Source: DATBAK01 sp036787815
GTDB lineage: Bacteria > Actinomycetota > Acidimicrobiia > IMCC26256 > PALSA-610
DNA: 6,810 bases
NCBI GenBank assembly: GCA_036787815.1
Contig: DAIQOP010000217.1
Location: forward strand, 1-6,810
Reading direction: 5' to 3'
Notes under the pieces: generated by a model
Seen by the model: only the letters and a program-made list of their open reading frames with translations
Told to the model about the DNA's origin: nothing
Databases searched by the model: none
Translations under genes and position numbers: made by a program
Part shown: positions 1 to 6,403 of the stretch, in pieces
Numbering within the stretch: the first letter of the stretch is position 1
Layout: the number at the start of each line of letters is the position of its first letter

Positions 1-2932
1 GCGCGCTGCCGGAGTTCGCGTCACTGCCCTCGAGCGAGACGAACACCGCGTTGCGGACCTCGAAGGTGACCGCGGTCGACGACGCGGGGTTCGATGCCCA
101 GTCGGCCTGCTGTGCCTGCACCGTGTAGACGCCCGTCGCCAACGCCGGCGACGCGGGAATGCTCCACACGCCCCCCGACGCGGTCGTCGTGAGCGTCTGC
201 AGCGGCGCGATGTTGGTGCATACGCACGCGTACACCTTCGCCGTCACGGTGCTGAGGTCGCCGCCGGCGGCACCGGAGTCTCCGGTGAAGACCGTCGAGC
301 TCATCGTGTCGACGTTGCCGTTGACCGACGGCGACGCGAGCGTGAGCGCCGGCGCGTCGGCATCGGTGAGCGGCGCCGCGGTCGCGTCGCTGCTCTCCGG
401 TCCGGCACCGATCGCGTTGACCGCGCGCACCTCGTACGTGCACGCGGCCAGCGTGCAGGTGGAGTCGATGATCCCGGTGTCGATGCCCGCGCCGGTCGAG
501 ATCCACGGGCCGAAGCCGCCCCCGAGGATCGACACGCGGTACTCGTAGCCCGTGATCGCGCGGCCACCGTCGCCCGCCGGCGCGGTCCATGCGAGGTCGA
601 CGTCGTGGAGTGCCGTCCCCGACGTCGTCGCGGCGAACGACTGCGGCGCGCCCGGCACCGCCGCACCCGAACCGTTCGCGACGATGCTCACCGTGCCGCT
701 CGAATCGGCGACCCCTGCACCCGACGCGCTCAGGATCGCGAGGTTGAACGAAACCGTTCCCGGCGCGATCGCGGCCGTGGTGACCTTGATCGGCACCTGG
801 ACCGACGTCACGTTGGCCTTGATCGTGACGGTCTTCGCGACACGCCCGTAGGCGAGCGGCGCAGTCGCGGTGCCGTCCTGGGTCGTGTACGACACGACGA
901 CCGGCGCGGCCGACTGACGGCTCAACCGGATCGGGACGTTGACGGTGGTGACCGGCCCGCTGACGCCCTGGTAGAGGAGCACATCGCCGACCGACAGGGT
1001 CGTCGCGGTGACGGGATCGTCGTCGCGAATCGTGACGGTACCGGTGGAGTCGTCGAGGAGCGCGTTGGTCGCGCTCGTGATCACGACGCCGAACTGCTCG
1101 TCGCCCTCGAGGTTGTCGTCGCCCTTGACCGCGACGGAGATCAACTTGGTGACCTTGCCGGCCTCGATGATCAGGGTCTTCGGGGTCGACCCGCTCACAC
1201 CGCTGTAGTCACCGGGCGACTTCGCGGTGCCGTCGACCGTCTTGTAGCGGACGACGACCGGCACGCTCGACGGGCGGCTGAGGTTCACCACGAGCTTGGC
1301 GCTGACCGCCGTTCCGGCCGCCCCTTCCTCGACCGAGACGTCGCCGATGTTGACGCGCGGCAGCGAGGCGGGGTCGAGAATCTCGCCCGTGCCGGTCGCG
1401 GTCTGCCCCGACGCGGCGACCGTTGCCGAGAACGTGAACGTCGACTGGTCGTGCACGGTGAGGAGCGAATCCTGCACCGGGACGTTCACCGTCTGGGTGA
1501 GCGCGTCGTCGGGGTTGAAGGTGACCGAACCGCTCGTCGACGTGTAGTCGGTCGGTGCGAACGCGGTGCCGTCGTGCGTGGCGTAGTTCACCACGACGGG
1601 ATGGAACGAATGGCCTGCGAGCGCGATCGTGAAGTTGATCGACGCCCCGGGCCCCTTGGCCACCGACCCGCCGATGACACGAGCGGCAGGCGAGTCGTCG
1701 TCGATGATGCGTCCGGGTGTCGACACGTTCGTGATGGCGGCCTGCGTCGCGTTCGACAACACGAGGTCGAACGACTCGGTCGGCTCGTACGCGGCGCCGT
1801 TGGTGACGGGAACCGACACCGTCTGCACGTACGGTCCGGCGGGGTTGAACGTCAACATGCCGGAGGTGGTGGTGTAGTCGCTCGTCGCGAGCGCGGTGTC
1901 GGGAGCCGTCGTGTACTGCACGGTCGCGGCGACGGCCTGGGGCCGGGAAAGCGCAACCTTGAAGTCGACGTGTGCGCCCGGTCCTTCCGTGACGGTGCTG
2001 CCGACCACCGAGATACCGGGAGCGGAGATCACGCTGTAGTTGTGCGTCAGGCTCGATGGACCGGTGTGGTTGTTGTCGTCGGAGGTCACCGTGAAGCTGT
2101 GCGCCCCGACCGTCGACGTGTCGATCGGCGCACCGTTCGCCGCCGGGCCGGTGCAGTACGCGACACCGGAGCCGAACGTGCCGTCGTTGCACGAGTACGA
2201 CGCGGCGACAACCGAACCCTGCGCGTAGACGGCACCGTCCGGCGGCGTCGTCAACGTGATGACCGGCGGAGTGACGTCGACGCCGGTGATCAGGGTCGAC
2301 ACGATCGCCGGAGGCGGCGCGCCGTTCGCGACACACGTCGTGGGCACGTCTCCCACGATGTTCACGTTCGCGGTGAGACCGAACGACGGGTTCCCGCCGG
2401 GGGTCTCGTTGTATGGCGGATTCCCGCCGGGACGCAGGTCGATGGTCGAGAGCGCCGGCCCGGTCGCGTTGTACGCGAGCGTCACGGTCGGGGGAACGAG
2501 CGTCGAGCCGCCGGCCGCCGAGCCCGGGTAGGCGAGGGTCACGACGAAGTTCGCGTGGCTGATCGTCCAACCGTTACCCGGAGGGCTGAGCGATTCGCTG
2601 ACGAACGACGCGTTCGCGGGGTCGGGAAGGAGGATGAAGATGTTGTGGATGTTGTTCACCGTGACGCCGCTCTCCGACGTCGGCACGACGATGGGGTTCA
2701 CGGCGACGGTGAAGGTCGCGTTGTTGCCTCGCAGCACGCTGGCCGGTCCGGTCGTCACGAAGGAGATGTCCTGGTCGGCGTTCTGGACGCCGTACGACCC
2801 CGCGTTGGCCTGACACAGGAAATGGTCGGTCACCGTCGCCGCGCCCGCCGATCCGGGCGTTGCGATCACGTAACCCAGCGGGACGAGGGCACAACCGAGC
2901 ACAACCGACAGCCACTTGCGACGCATCGCCAT
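1..2932 (-). CDS. Large secreted Calx-beta / FN3 / Ig-like multidomain protein (3' end outside window)
   Basis: The frame is open from the start codon to the window edge: 977 residues with no stop, so the C-terminus is missing. Residues 1-31 are a Sec signal peptide (basic MAMRRK, hydrophobic core, likely cut after GSAGA). Residues 32-200 form an unrecognised beta-rich domain with cysteines at 40 and 200. Residues 223-303 are a bacterial Ig-like module, 304-752 four Calx-beta modules, 757-855 a fibronectin type III module and 856-960 another Ig-like module. Residues 963-977 (VFVSLEGSDANSGSA) resemble the entry to DUF1565/pectate-lyase-type right-handed beta-helices. Such architecture is typical of exported adhesins or surface proteins; no catalytic site is visible. 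ATG at 2932 or 2926 is the start: a GGGGGG run at 2933-2938 lies directly against the first and 6 nt from the second, so 2926 is equally plausible. It diverges from the RnfD-like gene. The function is inferred from domains only. Confidence 0.9.
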   Translation of the reverse strand, partial: MAMRRKWLSVVLGCALVPLGYVIATPGSAGAATVTDHFLCQANAGSYGVQNADQDISFVTTGPASVLRGNNATFTVAVNPIVVPTSESGVTVNNIHNIFILLPDPANASFVSESLSPPGNGWTISHANFVVTLAYPGSAAGGSTLVPPTVTLAYNATGPALSTIDLRPGGNPPYNETPGGNPSFGLTANVNIVGDVPTTCVANGAPPPAIVSTLITGVDVTPPVITLTTPPDGAVYAQGSVVAASYSCNDGTFGSGVAYCTGPAANGAPIDTSTVGAHSFTVTSDDNNHTGPSSLTHNYSVISAPGISVVGSTVTEGPGAHVDFKVALSRPQAVAATVQYTTAPDTALATSDYTTTSGMLTFNPAGPYVQTVSVPVTNGAAYEPTESFDLVLSNATQAAITNVSTPGRIIDDDSPAARVIGGSVAKGPGASINFTIALAGHSFHPVVVNYATHDGTAFAPTDYTSTSGSVTFNPDDALTQTVNVPVQDSLLTVHDQSTFTFSATVAASGQTATGTGEILDPASLPRVNIGDVSVEEGAAGTAVSAKLVVNLSRPSSVPVVVRYKTVDGTAKSPGDYSGVSGSTPKTLIIEAGKVTKLISVAVKGDDNLEGDEQFGVVITSATNALLDDSTGTVTIRDDDPVTATTLSVGDVLLYQGVSGPVTTVNVPIRLSRQSAAPVVVSYTTQDGTATAPLAYGRVAKTVTIKANVTSVQVPIKVTTAAIAPGTVSFNLAILSASGAGVADSSGTVSIVANGSGAAVPGAPQSFAATTSGTALHDVDLAWTAPAGDGGRAITGYEYRVSILGGGFGPWISTGAGIDTGIIDSTCTLAACTYEVRAVNAIGAGPESSDATAAPLTDADAPALTLASPSVNGNVDTMSSTVFTGDSGAAGGDLSTVTAKVYACVCTNIAPLQTLTTTASGGVWSIPASPALATGVYTVQAQQADWASNPASSTAVTFEVRNAVFVSLEGSDANSGSA
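368..664 (-). other. Fibronectin type III module
   Basis: Residues 757-855 of the large secreted protein show the FN3 pattern: opening VPGAPQSFAAT, a D-L-A-W-T-A-P strand followed by GDGGRAITGYEYRVS, and a closing YEVRAVNAIGAGPES strand. The CTLAAC segment (Cys826, Cys831) just before the Y-E-V-R-A strand could form a local disulfide. The module separates the Calx-beta array from the last Ig-like module, so it is probably a spacer or carbohydrate/protein contact module. Confidence 0.8.
677..2023 (-). repeat. Four tandem Calx-beta modules
   Basis: Within the large secreted protein, four modules of about 110 residues follow one another: residues 304-415, 416-525, 526-640 and 641-752. Each has an Ex-G-type opening strand, a Y-x-T-x-D/P-x-T-A centre, a T-V-x-V-P-V-type strand and a closing strand. 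Modules 1 and 3 keep the acidic residues expected for calcium binding (E-P-T-E-S-F with terminal DDDSP; E-G-D-E-Q-F with terminal DDDP). Modules 2 and 4 have lost both groups. The array probably forms a rigid, partly Ca-dependent stalk. Boundaries are approximate. Confidence 0.85.
2391..2430 (-). repeat. Short in-frame direct repeat (ttcccgccgg x2)
   Basis: The decamer ttcccgccgg occurs at 2391-2400 and 2421-2430 of the + strand, 30 nt apart and in frame. In the protein it gives two PGGNP motifs (residues 168-172 and 178-182) in a Pro/Gly/Asn-rich loop of the N-terminal domain. It looks like a small internal duplication of a loop. Confidence 0.6.
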
Positions 2933-2983
2933 CCCCCCGATTTCCGGCCCCGCGAGCAGATGCGCGGCGATACCGCGCCCGCC

Positions 2984-2997
2984 GGAACAATCGTTCT
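2984..2997. promoter_or_regulatory. Possible LexA-type operator, GAAC-N4-GTTC
   Basis: The + strand reads ggaacaatcgttct. The core GAAC-AATC-GTTC has perfect 4-nt arms around a 4-nt spacer, which matches the core of the LexA box known from Bacillus and mycobacteria (CGAAC-N4-GTTCG-like). The outer bases do not match, and one spacer base departs from the Bacillus purine/pyrimidine pattern. It lies 52 bp from the secreted protein's start and 85 bp from the RnfD-like start. An 8-bp core match can occur by chance. Confidence 0.25.
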
Positions 2998-3043
2998 GGA
3001 GAATACTGCCGGTCGACGCCCGGCGCTCGGTTGCCTCCGGTAC

Positions 3044-3068
3044 CGTTCGCGGGCCTTGCGCACGAACG
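3044..3068. promoter_or_regulatory. Inverted repeat CGTTCG-N13-CGAACG before the RnfD-like gene
   Basis: Perfect 6-nt arms at 3044-3049 and 3063-3068 flank a 13-nt GC-rich loop. The repeat ends 2 nt before the GGGG Shine-Dalgarno element at 3071-3074. It could be an operator or a leader hairpin beside the ribosome binding site. The arms are short and the claim is weak. Confidence 0.25.
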
Positions 3069-3070
3069 AC

Positions 3071-3074
3071 GGGG
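3071..3074 (+). promoter_or_regulatory. Ribosome binding site that sets the RnfD-like start
   Basis: GGGG lies 7 nt before the ATG at 3082. It supports this ATG over the in-frame ATG at 2860, which would add 74 Arg/Pro-rich residues and run over the start of the divergent gene. Confidence 0.6.
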
Positions 3075-3081
3075 CGTTCTG

Positions 3082-4656
3082 ATGGCCGCGATCGAGGCTC
3101 TGCCCACCGCCGTGGGCCCACCGACCCGTACCCTGCGGGTCGGACGCCGCGCCTATCCCCTCGTGCTGCCGAGCCTGCGCGATCCCCGCCTGCATCTCGC
3201 GAGCGTGATCATCACCCTCCAGGTGCTGGGCCAGACCGTCTTCCGTTTCGATCTGTCGATCGCCCAGATCCTGGTCGCCCTCCTCACCTCGGCCGGCCTC
3301 GAGACCGTCATCACCTTCGTGACCAAGAAGGTCGTGGCGTGGCCGGCCAGCGCGATGCTCACCGGCAACGGCGTCGCCTTCGTGCTCCGGGTGCCCGGCA
3401 CCCGGCACGGCGACTGGTGGAGCCTGCACGGCGGCTGGATATTCGCGGCGACCGCTGCGGTGTCGTTGCTGTCGAAATATGCAATTCGGTGGCATGGGCG
3501 CCACGTGTTCAACCCGTCGAACTTCGGGCTCCTCGCGTGCTTCCTCCTCCTCGGATCGAACCGTGCCGACCCGCTCGACTTCTGGTGGGCACGGATGGGC
3601 CCCGGGCTCGCGGCGGCGCTCGCCGTCATCGTCGTCGGCGGGGTGATCATCACGCGCCGCACGCAGATGCTCGGCGCTGCGACCGCGTTCTGGCTGACGT
3701 TCGCGGCGCTCGTGGGCGTGATCGCCGCGAGCGGTCATTGCATGACCGCGCGCTGGCACGTCGGCCCCGTGTGCGGTGAGCACTTCTGGTTCGTGCTCGT
3801 CACGTCGCCCGAGATCCTCGTGTTCCTGTTCTTCATGATCACGGACCCGAAGACGGCGCCGGTCGGGCGCCGGGCGCGCATGGTCTACGGCGCGCTGGTC
3901 GCGGTGGTCGCCGCATTCCTCGTCGCGCCGCAACGCACCGAGTTCGGTACGAAGGTCGCGGTGCTCGGCGCCCTCGCGATCCTCTGCCTGTTCCGGCCCC
4001 TGCTCGAACACGGATTCGCGACCGACGACGCGGCGGGGAGACGATCGCGGCGACCACGACGACCGATCCGGTTCGTGGCCGGCAGTGTGGCGATCGTCGC
4101 CGGTGGCGTTCCTCTGCTCGCGGTCGCCGGAAGCCATGCCCGCCACCCGGTCGCCCTCGTCTCGGTGGTCGAGCCGGGCACGCGCCGTCCCGACGTCGTG
4201 ATCGACCCGGCATCGATCCCGCCGGTGCGCGTCGATCCGGCGGTTCGGCGCATCGACGGGTCGCTCACGCCCGCGACGGCGCGCGTGCTCGTGCGGGAGC
4301 TACTGGCCGATTTCGTCATCGAAGGCGACGCGGCGAAGCAGCGCCGTGCCGACCTCGCGGCCACCGCCGATGCCGGGCCCCGCTACCTCACGCTCGCGCG
4401 CGAGATCGCCGCCGCGTCGCCGAGCGCCGAACTGGTCGTGACGAGCTACGAGCTGCGCAGCGCGACCATCGTGCTCACGCACACGAGCTTCCAGTCGGGT
4501 CCGCAGATCGCGGCACGCGTCTCGGGCACGTTGCGCCGCGAGGGCTACCGCGGAGCGACGCGTACGCGCGTGATCGCCGACCATGTCGCGTTCACCCGCA
4601 CGTTCGTGTTCCTGCACGCCGGCGGGCACTATCTGATCGCGACCGACCAGCCGTAG
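3082..4656 (+). CDS. NqrB/RnfD-family integral membrane protein, UnbU-like
   Basis: The product is 524 residues. Residues 37-310 hold about ten hydrophobic segments with NQR2/RnfD signatures: SAMLTGNGVAF (90-100), HVFNPSNFGLLACFLLLG (141-158) and TSPEILVFLFFMITDPKTAP (241-260). The family includes the membrane subunits of Na+-NQR and Rnf complexes and UnbU, a conserved protein of unknown role in enediyne clusters. A further membrane segment (about 329-350) leads to a 170-residue C-terminal domain that I do not recognise and that NqrB/RnfD lack. No S/T-G-A-T flavin-attachment motif is visible. The loop at 218-234 holds His219, Cys220, His226, Cys231 and His234. No other Rnf/Nqr subunit is in the window, so classical ion-pumping NADH oxidation is unlikely; a redox or transport role in the membrane is inferred. 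It converges on the UnbV-domain gene with a 7-bp gap. Family membership is confident, UnbU-type assignment moderately so. Confidence 0.88.
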   Translation: MAAIEALPTAVGPPTRTLRVGRRAYPLVLPSLRDPRLHLASVIITLQVLGQTVFRFDLSIAQILVALLTSAGLETVITFVTKKVVAWPASAMLTGNGVAFVLRVPGTRHGDWWSLHGGWIFAATAAVSLLSKYAIRWHGRHVFNPSNFGLLACFLLLGSNRADPLDFWWARMGPGLAAALAVIVVGGVIITRRTQMLGAATAFWLTFAALVGVIAASGHCMTARWHVGPVCGEHFWFVLVTSPEILVFLFFMITDPKTAPVGRRARMVYGALVAVVAAFLVAPQRTEFGTKVAVLGALAILCLFRPLLEHGFATDDAAGRRSRRPRRPIRFVAGSVAIVAGGVPLLAVAGSHARHPVALVSVVEPGTRRPDVVIDPASIPPVRVDPAVRRIDGSLTPATARVLVRELLADFVIEGDAAKQRRADLAATADAGPRYLTLAREIAAASPSAELVVTSYELRSATIVLTHTSFQSGPQIAARVSGTLRREGYRGATRTRVIADHVAFTRTFVFLHAGGHYLIATDQP

Positions 4657-4663
4657 ACCGCGC
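4657..4663. other. 7-bp convergent gap, no clear terminator
   Basis: The stop codons of the RnfD-like gene (TAG, 4654-4656) and the UnbV-domain gene (TGA, 4666-4664) are 7 bp apart. A weak imperfect inverted repeat (agccg before, cggct after) spans the gap, but there is no T-run on either strand, so no intrinsic terminator can be called. Confidence 0.6.
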
Positions 4664-6403
4664 TCACGCGTTCGGCTCGGTGACGGTGATCACCCGATCG
4701 GCCGGAACGTTCCGGAGTACCGACGTGCGCCCGGTTGCCGGCCAGAACACCCTCACCTCGGCGACCGCGCCGGGGCGAGGCCCCAGGCCGAAGTGCGCGA
4801 CGGATTCGCTCTGCCCGAGGAAGTGCGTGGTGCTGTCGACGACGACGGTCTGGCGCGCGTGTCCCGGCACCTGCACGGTGACCACCGCTCCGAGGCCCTC
4901 GCGGTTCGACGTCGTGCCGACTGCCCGCACCCCCAGCCAGGCATGGTCGCCGGGCGTCTCGTTGCGGTACAGCACCGGCGTCCGCCCGTCGCGCACGACG
5001 AGGAGATCGAGCCGGCCGTCGTTGTCGTAGTCGAGGACCGCGAGCCCTTTGCCGGGCCCTTCGACCGTCAGCCCCGCGGGCGCGGTCTCGTCGGCGAACG
5101 TTCCGTCGCCCCGGTTGAGCCACAGATGCATCGGGCCGCGCGCGTACTGCGTCGTCGAGATGTCCCACGGGAAGTCGACGCCGCTCGTCATCACGAGATC
5201 GAGTCGCCCGGTGTTGGCGGCGTCGAAGAACGCGGTGCCCCACCCCCACCCGCCGTCGCGCACGCCGGCGGTCGACGTCACGTCGGTGAAGTGCCGGTGC
5301 CCGTCGTTTCGATACAACCGGTTGCCGGTGTTGCCGTGCCCACACGCGTATTGGCGGCACGCGGTGGTCGAATCGAAGATCGACGTCACGAACACGTCGG
5401 GACGACCGTCGCGGTTGTAGTCGCCGATGGTGAGTCCCATGGCGTTCTCGGCCGTGTTCACGCCGGTCGCGCGGGTGCCGTCGGTGAATCGTCCGTCGCC
5501 GTCGTTCCAGAACAGCCGGCTCGTCTTGTAGTCGCCGGCGAAGAAGAGGTCGGGGTGGCCGTCGCCGTCGAGGTCGGAGAACGCGGCGCCGAAGCCCAAG
5601 GAAGGAGCGTCGCGCTGCTCGACGGCGACACCGGCCGTCGCGGTGACATCGTCGAAGTGGCCGGGCGCGACACGGCCGCGATTGTGGAACAGGCGGTTGT
5701 GCGACGGCACGAGGTTGCCGGCCAGCTCGGGCGACCGCCACTCGGTCGTCTCGATGTCGAGCCAGCCGTCGCCGTCGTAGTCGCCGACGTTCACGGAGAG
5801 GCCGACGTGCGGGTCGCTGCTCGCGAGGGCGACGCCCCGCGCCTGCGCCTCGTCGACGAAGTGACCGTGGCCGTCGTTGTGGAAGAGGAAGAAGCGGTTG
5901 CCCGCGAGCGTGGTGACGAAGAGATCGAGATGGCCGTCGTTGTCGATGTCGACCCACGCGGCGCCGTTCGACGGTTGCGCGACGACGCCGAGCCCGACGC
6001 GTTGGGTCACGTCTTCGAAGGTGCCGTCGCGGCGGTTGCGGTAGAGCTCGCCCGGACCGTCGAGCCGCGTCAGGTAGAGGTCGGGCCAGCCGTCGCCGTC
6101 GAAGTCGCCGACGGCCACACCCCCCGACATGCGCTCGGGGATGCACTGATCGTTCGACTCGTGCCCGGCCCCGGGGAGCACGACGTTCGGGAACCGCGCG
6201 TGGAACGCCGGCCCGCCGAGCAGGCAGTTCGGTCGCACGTGCCGCGGACCCTGCACGACGTCGAGACCCGCCCGCGCGCTGACGTCGACGAACCTCGGCA
6301 CATCGAGCGCGATCCGAGGCGGGCGCTTCGCGACCGGCACCGCCTTCCCCGCGCACGCCCCGGCGACCGTCAGCGCGAGCAGCGCAACGAGGCGCCCCCT
6401 CAA
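4664..6403 (-). CDS. CRTAC1-family exported FG-GAP/VCBS-repeat protein with C-terminal ASPIC/UnbV domain
   Basis: The product is 579 residues. Residues 1-17 (MRGRLVALLALTVAGAC) form a short signal peptide ending in a lipobox-like AGAC, so Cys17 is probably lipidated; the lipobox is not canonical. Seven FG-GAP/VCBS repeats follow, with calcium-loop motifs DFDGDG (100), DIDNDG (152), DYDGDG (208), DLDGDG (277), DYNRDG (328), degenerate DAANTG (394) and DYDNDG (458), interleaved with L-Y/F-x-N-x-x-D-G-x-F-x-D motifs. They should fold into a seven-bladed beta-propeller outside the membrane. Residues 488-573 are an ASPIC/UnbV domain (NREGLGAVVTV, then HFLGQSESVAHFGLG, then EVRVFWPATG). Cys60/Cys87 and Cys349/Cys354 may be disulfides. 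The start is the TTG at 6403: it begins the signal peptide and overlaps the upstream stop as TTGA, with GGCGGG 9 nt before it. The in-frame ATG at 6634 is rejected because it runs through the upstream gene. The biochemical role of UnbV domains is unknown. Confidence 0.92.
   Translation of the reverse strand: MRGRLVALLALTVAGACAGKAVPVAKRPPRIALDVPRFVDVSARAGLDVVQGPRHVRPNCLLGGPAFHARFPNVVLPGAGHESNDQCIPERMSGGVAVGDFDGDGWPDLYLTRLDGPGELYRNRRDGTFEDVTQRVGLGVVAQPSNGAAWVDIDNDGHLDLFVTTLAGNRFFLFHNDGHGHFVDEAQARGVALASSDPHVGLSVNVGDYDGDGWLDIETTEWRSPELAGNLVPSHNRLFHNRGRVAPGHFDDVTATAGVAVEQRDAPSLGFGAAFSDLDGDGHPDLFFAGDYKTSRLFWNDGDGRFTDGTRATGVNTAENAMGLTIGDYNRDGRPDVFVTSIFDSTTACRQYACGHGNTGNRLYRNDGHRHFTDVTSTAGVRDGGWGWGTAFFDAANTGRLDLVMTSGVDFPWDISTTQYARGPMHLWLNRGDGTFADETAPAGLTVEGPGKGLAVLDYDNDGRLDLLVVRDGRTPVLYRNETPGDHAWLGVRAVGTTSNREGLGAVVTVQVPGHARQTVVVDSTTHFLGQSESVAHFGLGPRPGAVAEVRVFWPATGRTSVLRNVPADRVITVTEPNA
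5015..6106 (-). repeat. Seven FG-GAP/VCBS calcium-loop repeats
   Basis: The calcium-loop codons lie at 6106-6089, 5950-5933, 5782-5765, 5575-5558, 5422-5405, 5224-5207 and 5032-5015. On the + strand most appear as near-repeats of ccgtcgccgtcgaagtcg. Six keep the D-x-D/N-x-D-G pattern; the sixth is DAANTG and should not bind calcium well. Spacing is 50-70 residues, as expected for propeller blades. Confidence 0.85.

Larger units (their letters stand above)
2933..3081. promoter_or_regulatory. Divergent intergenic region between the secreted protein and the RnfD-like gene
   Basis: These 149 bp must hold the promoters of both divergent genes. I see no convincing -35/-10 pair on either strand; TATTCT at 3005-3000 on the minus strand is the best -10-like hexamer but has no good -35. 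The region holds two inverted repeats, described separately, and the two ribosome binding sites. The plus-strand frame of the RnfD-like gene stays open upstream through this region, but its translation is Arg/Pro-rich and overlaps the opposite gene, so it is not coding. Confidence 0.6.

Noticed and set aside
2891..2893. Lipobox reading (VLGC, Cys14) in the large secreted protein
   Set aside because: The hydrophobic stretch before Cys14 is too short for a lipoprotein signal, and the hydrophobic core continues past it to a normal signal-peptidase I site near residue 31.
2860..3081. 74-residue N-terminal extension of the RnfD-like protein from an ATG at 2860
   Set aside because: It would overlap the divergent gene's start, is Arg/Pro-rich, and the ATG at 3082 has a well-placed GGGG ribosome binding site.
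605..3082. 825-residue open frame on the + strand opposite the large secreted protein
   Set aside because: Its translation is almost wholly Arg/Asp/Val/Gly with no domain or membrane pattern, as expected for the shadow of a GC-rich gene. The minus-strand frame gives clear Ig, Calx-beta and FN3 modules.
4685..4694. Perfect 10-bp palindrome ggtgatcacc near the convergent junction
   Set aside because: It lies inside the coding end of the UnbV-domain gene (I-T-V-T codons), has no loop or T-run, and a 10-bp palindrome is expected by chance now and then.
5015..6106. Repeated gtcgccgtcg-like motifs considered as a DNA repeat array
   Set aside because: They coincide in frame with the D-x-D-x-D-G codons of the propeller and are spaced irregularly, so protein repeats explain them fully.
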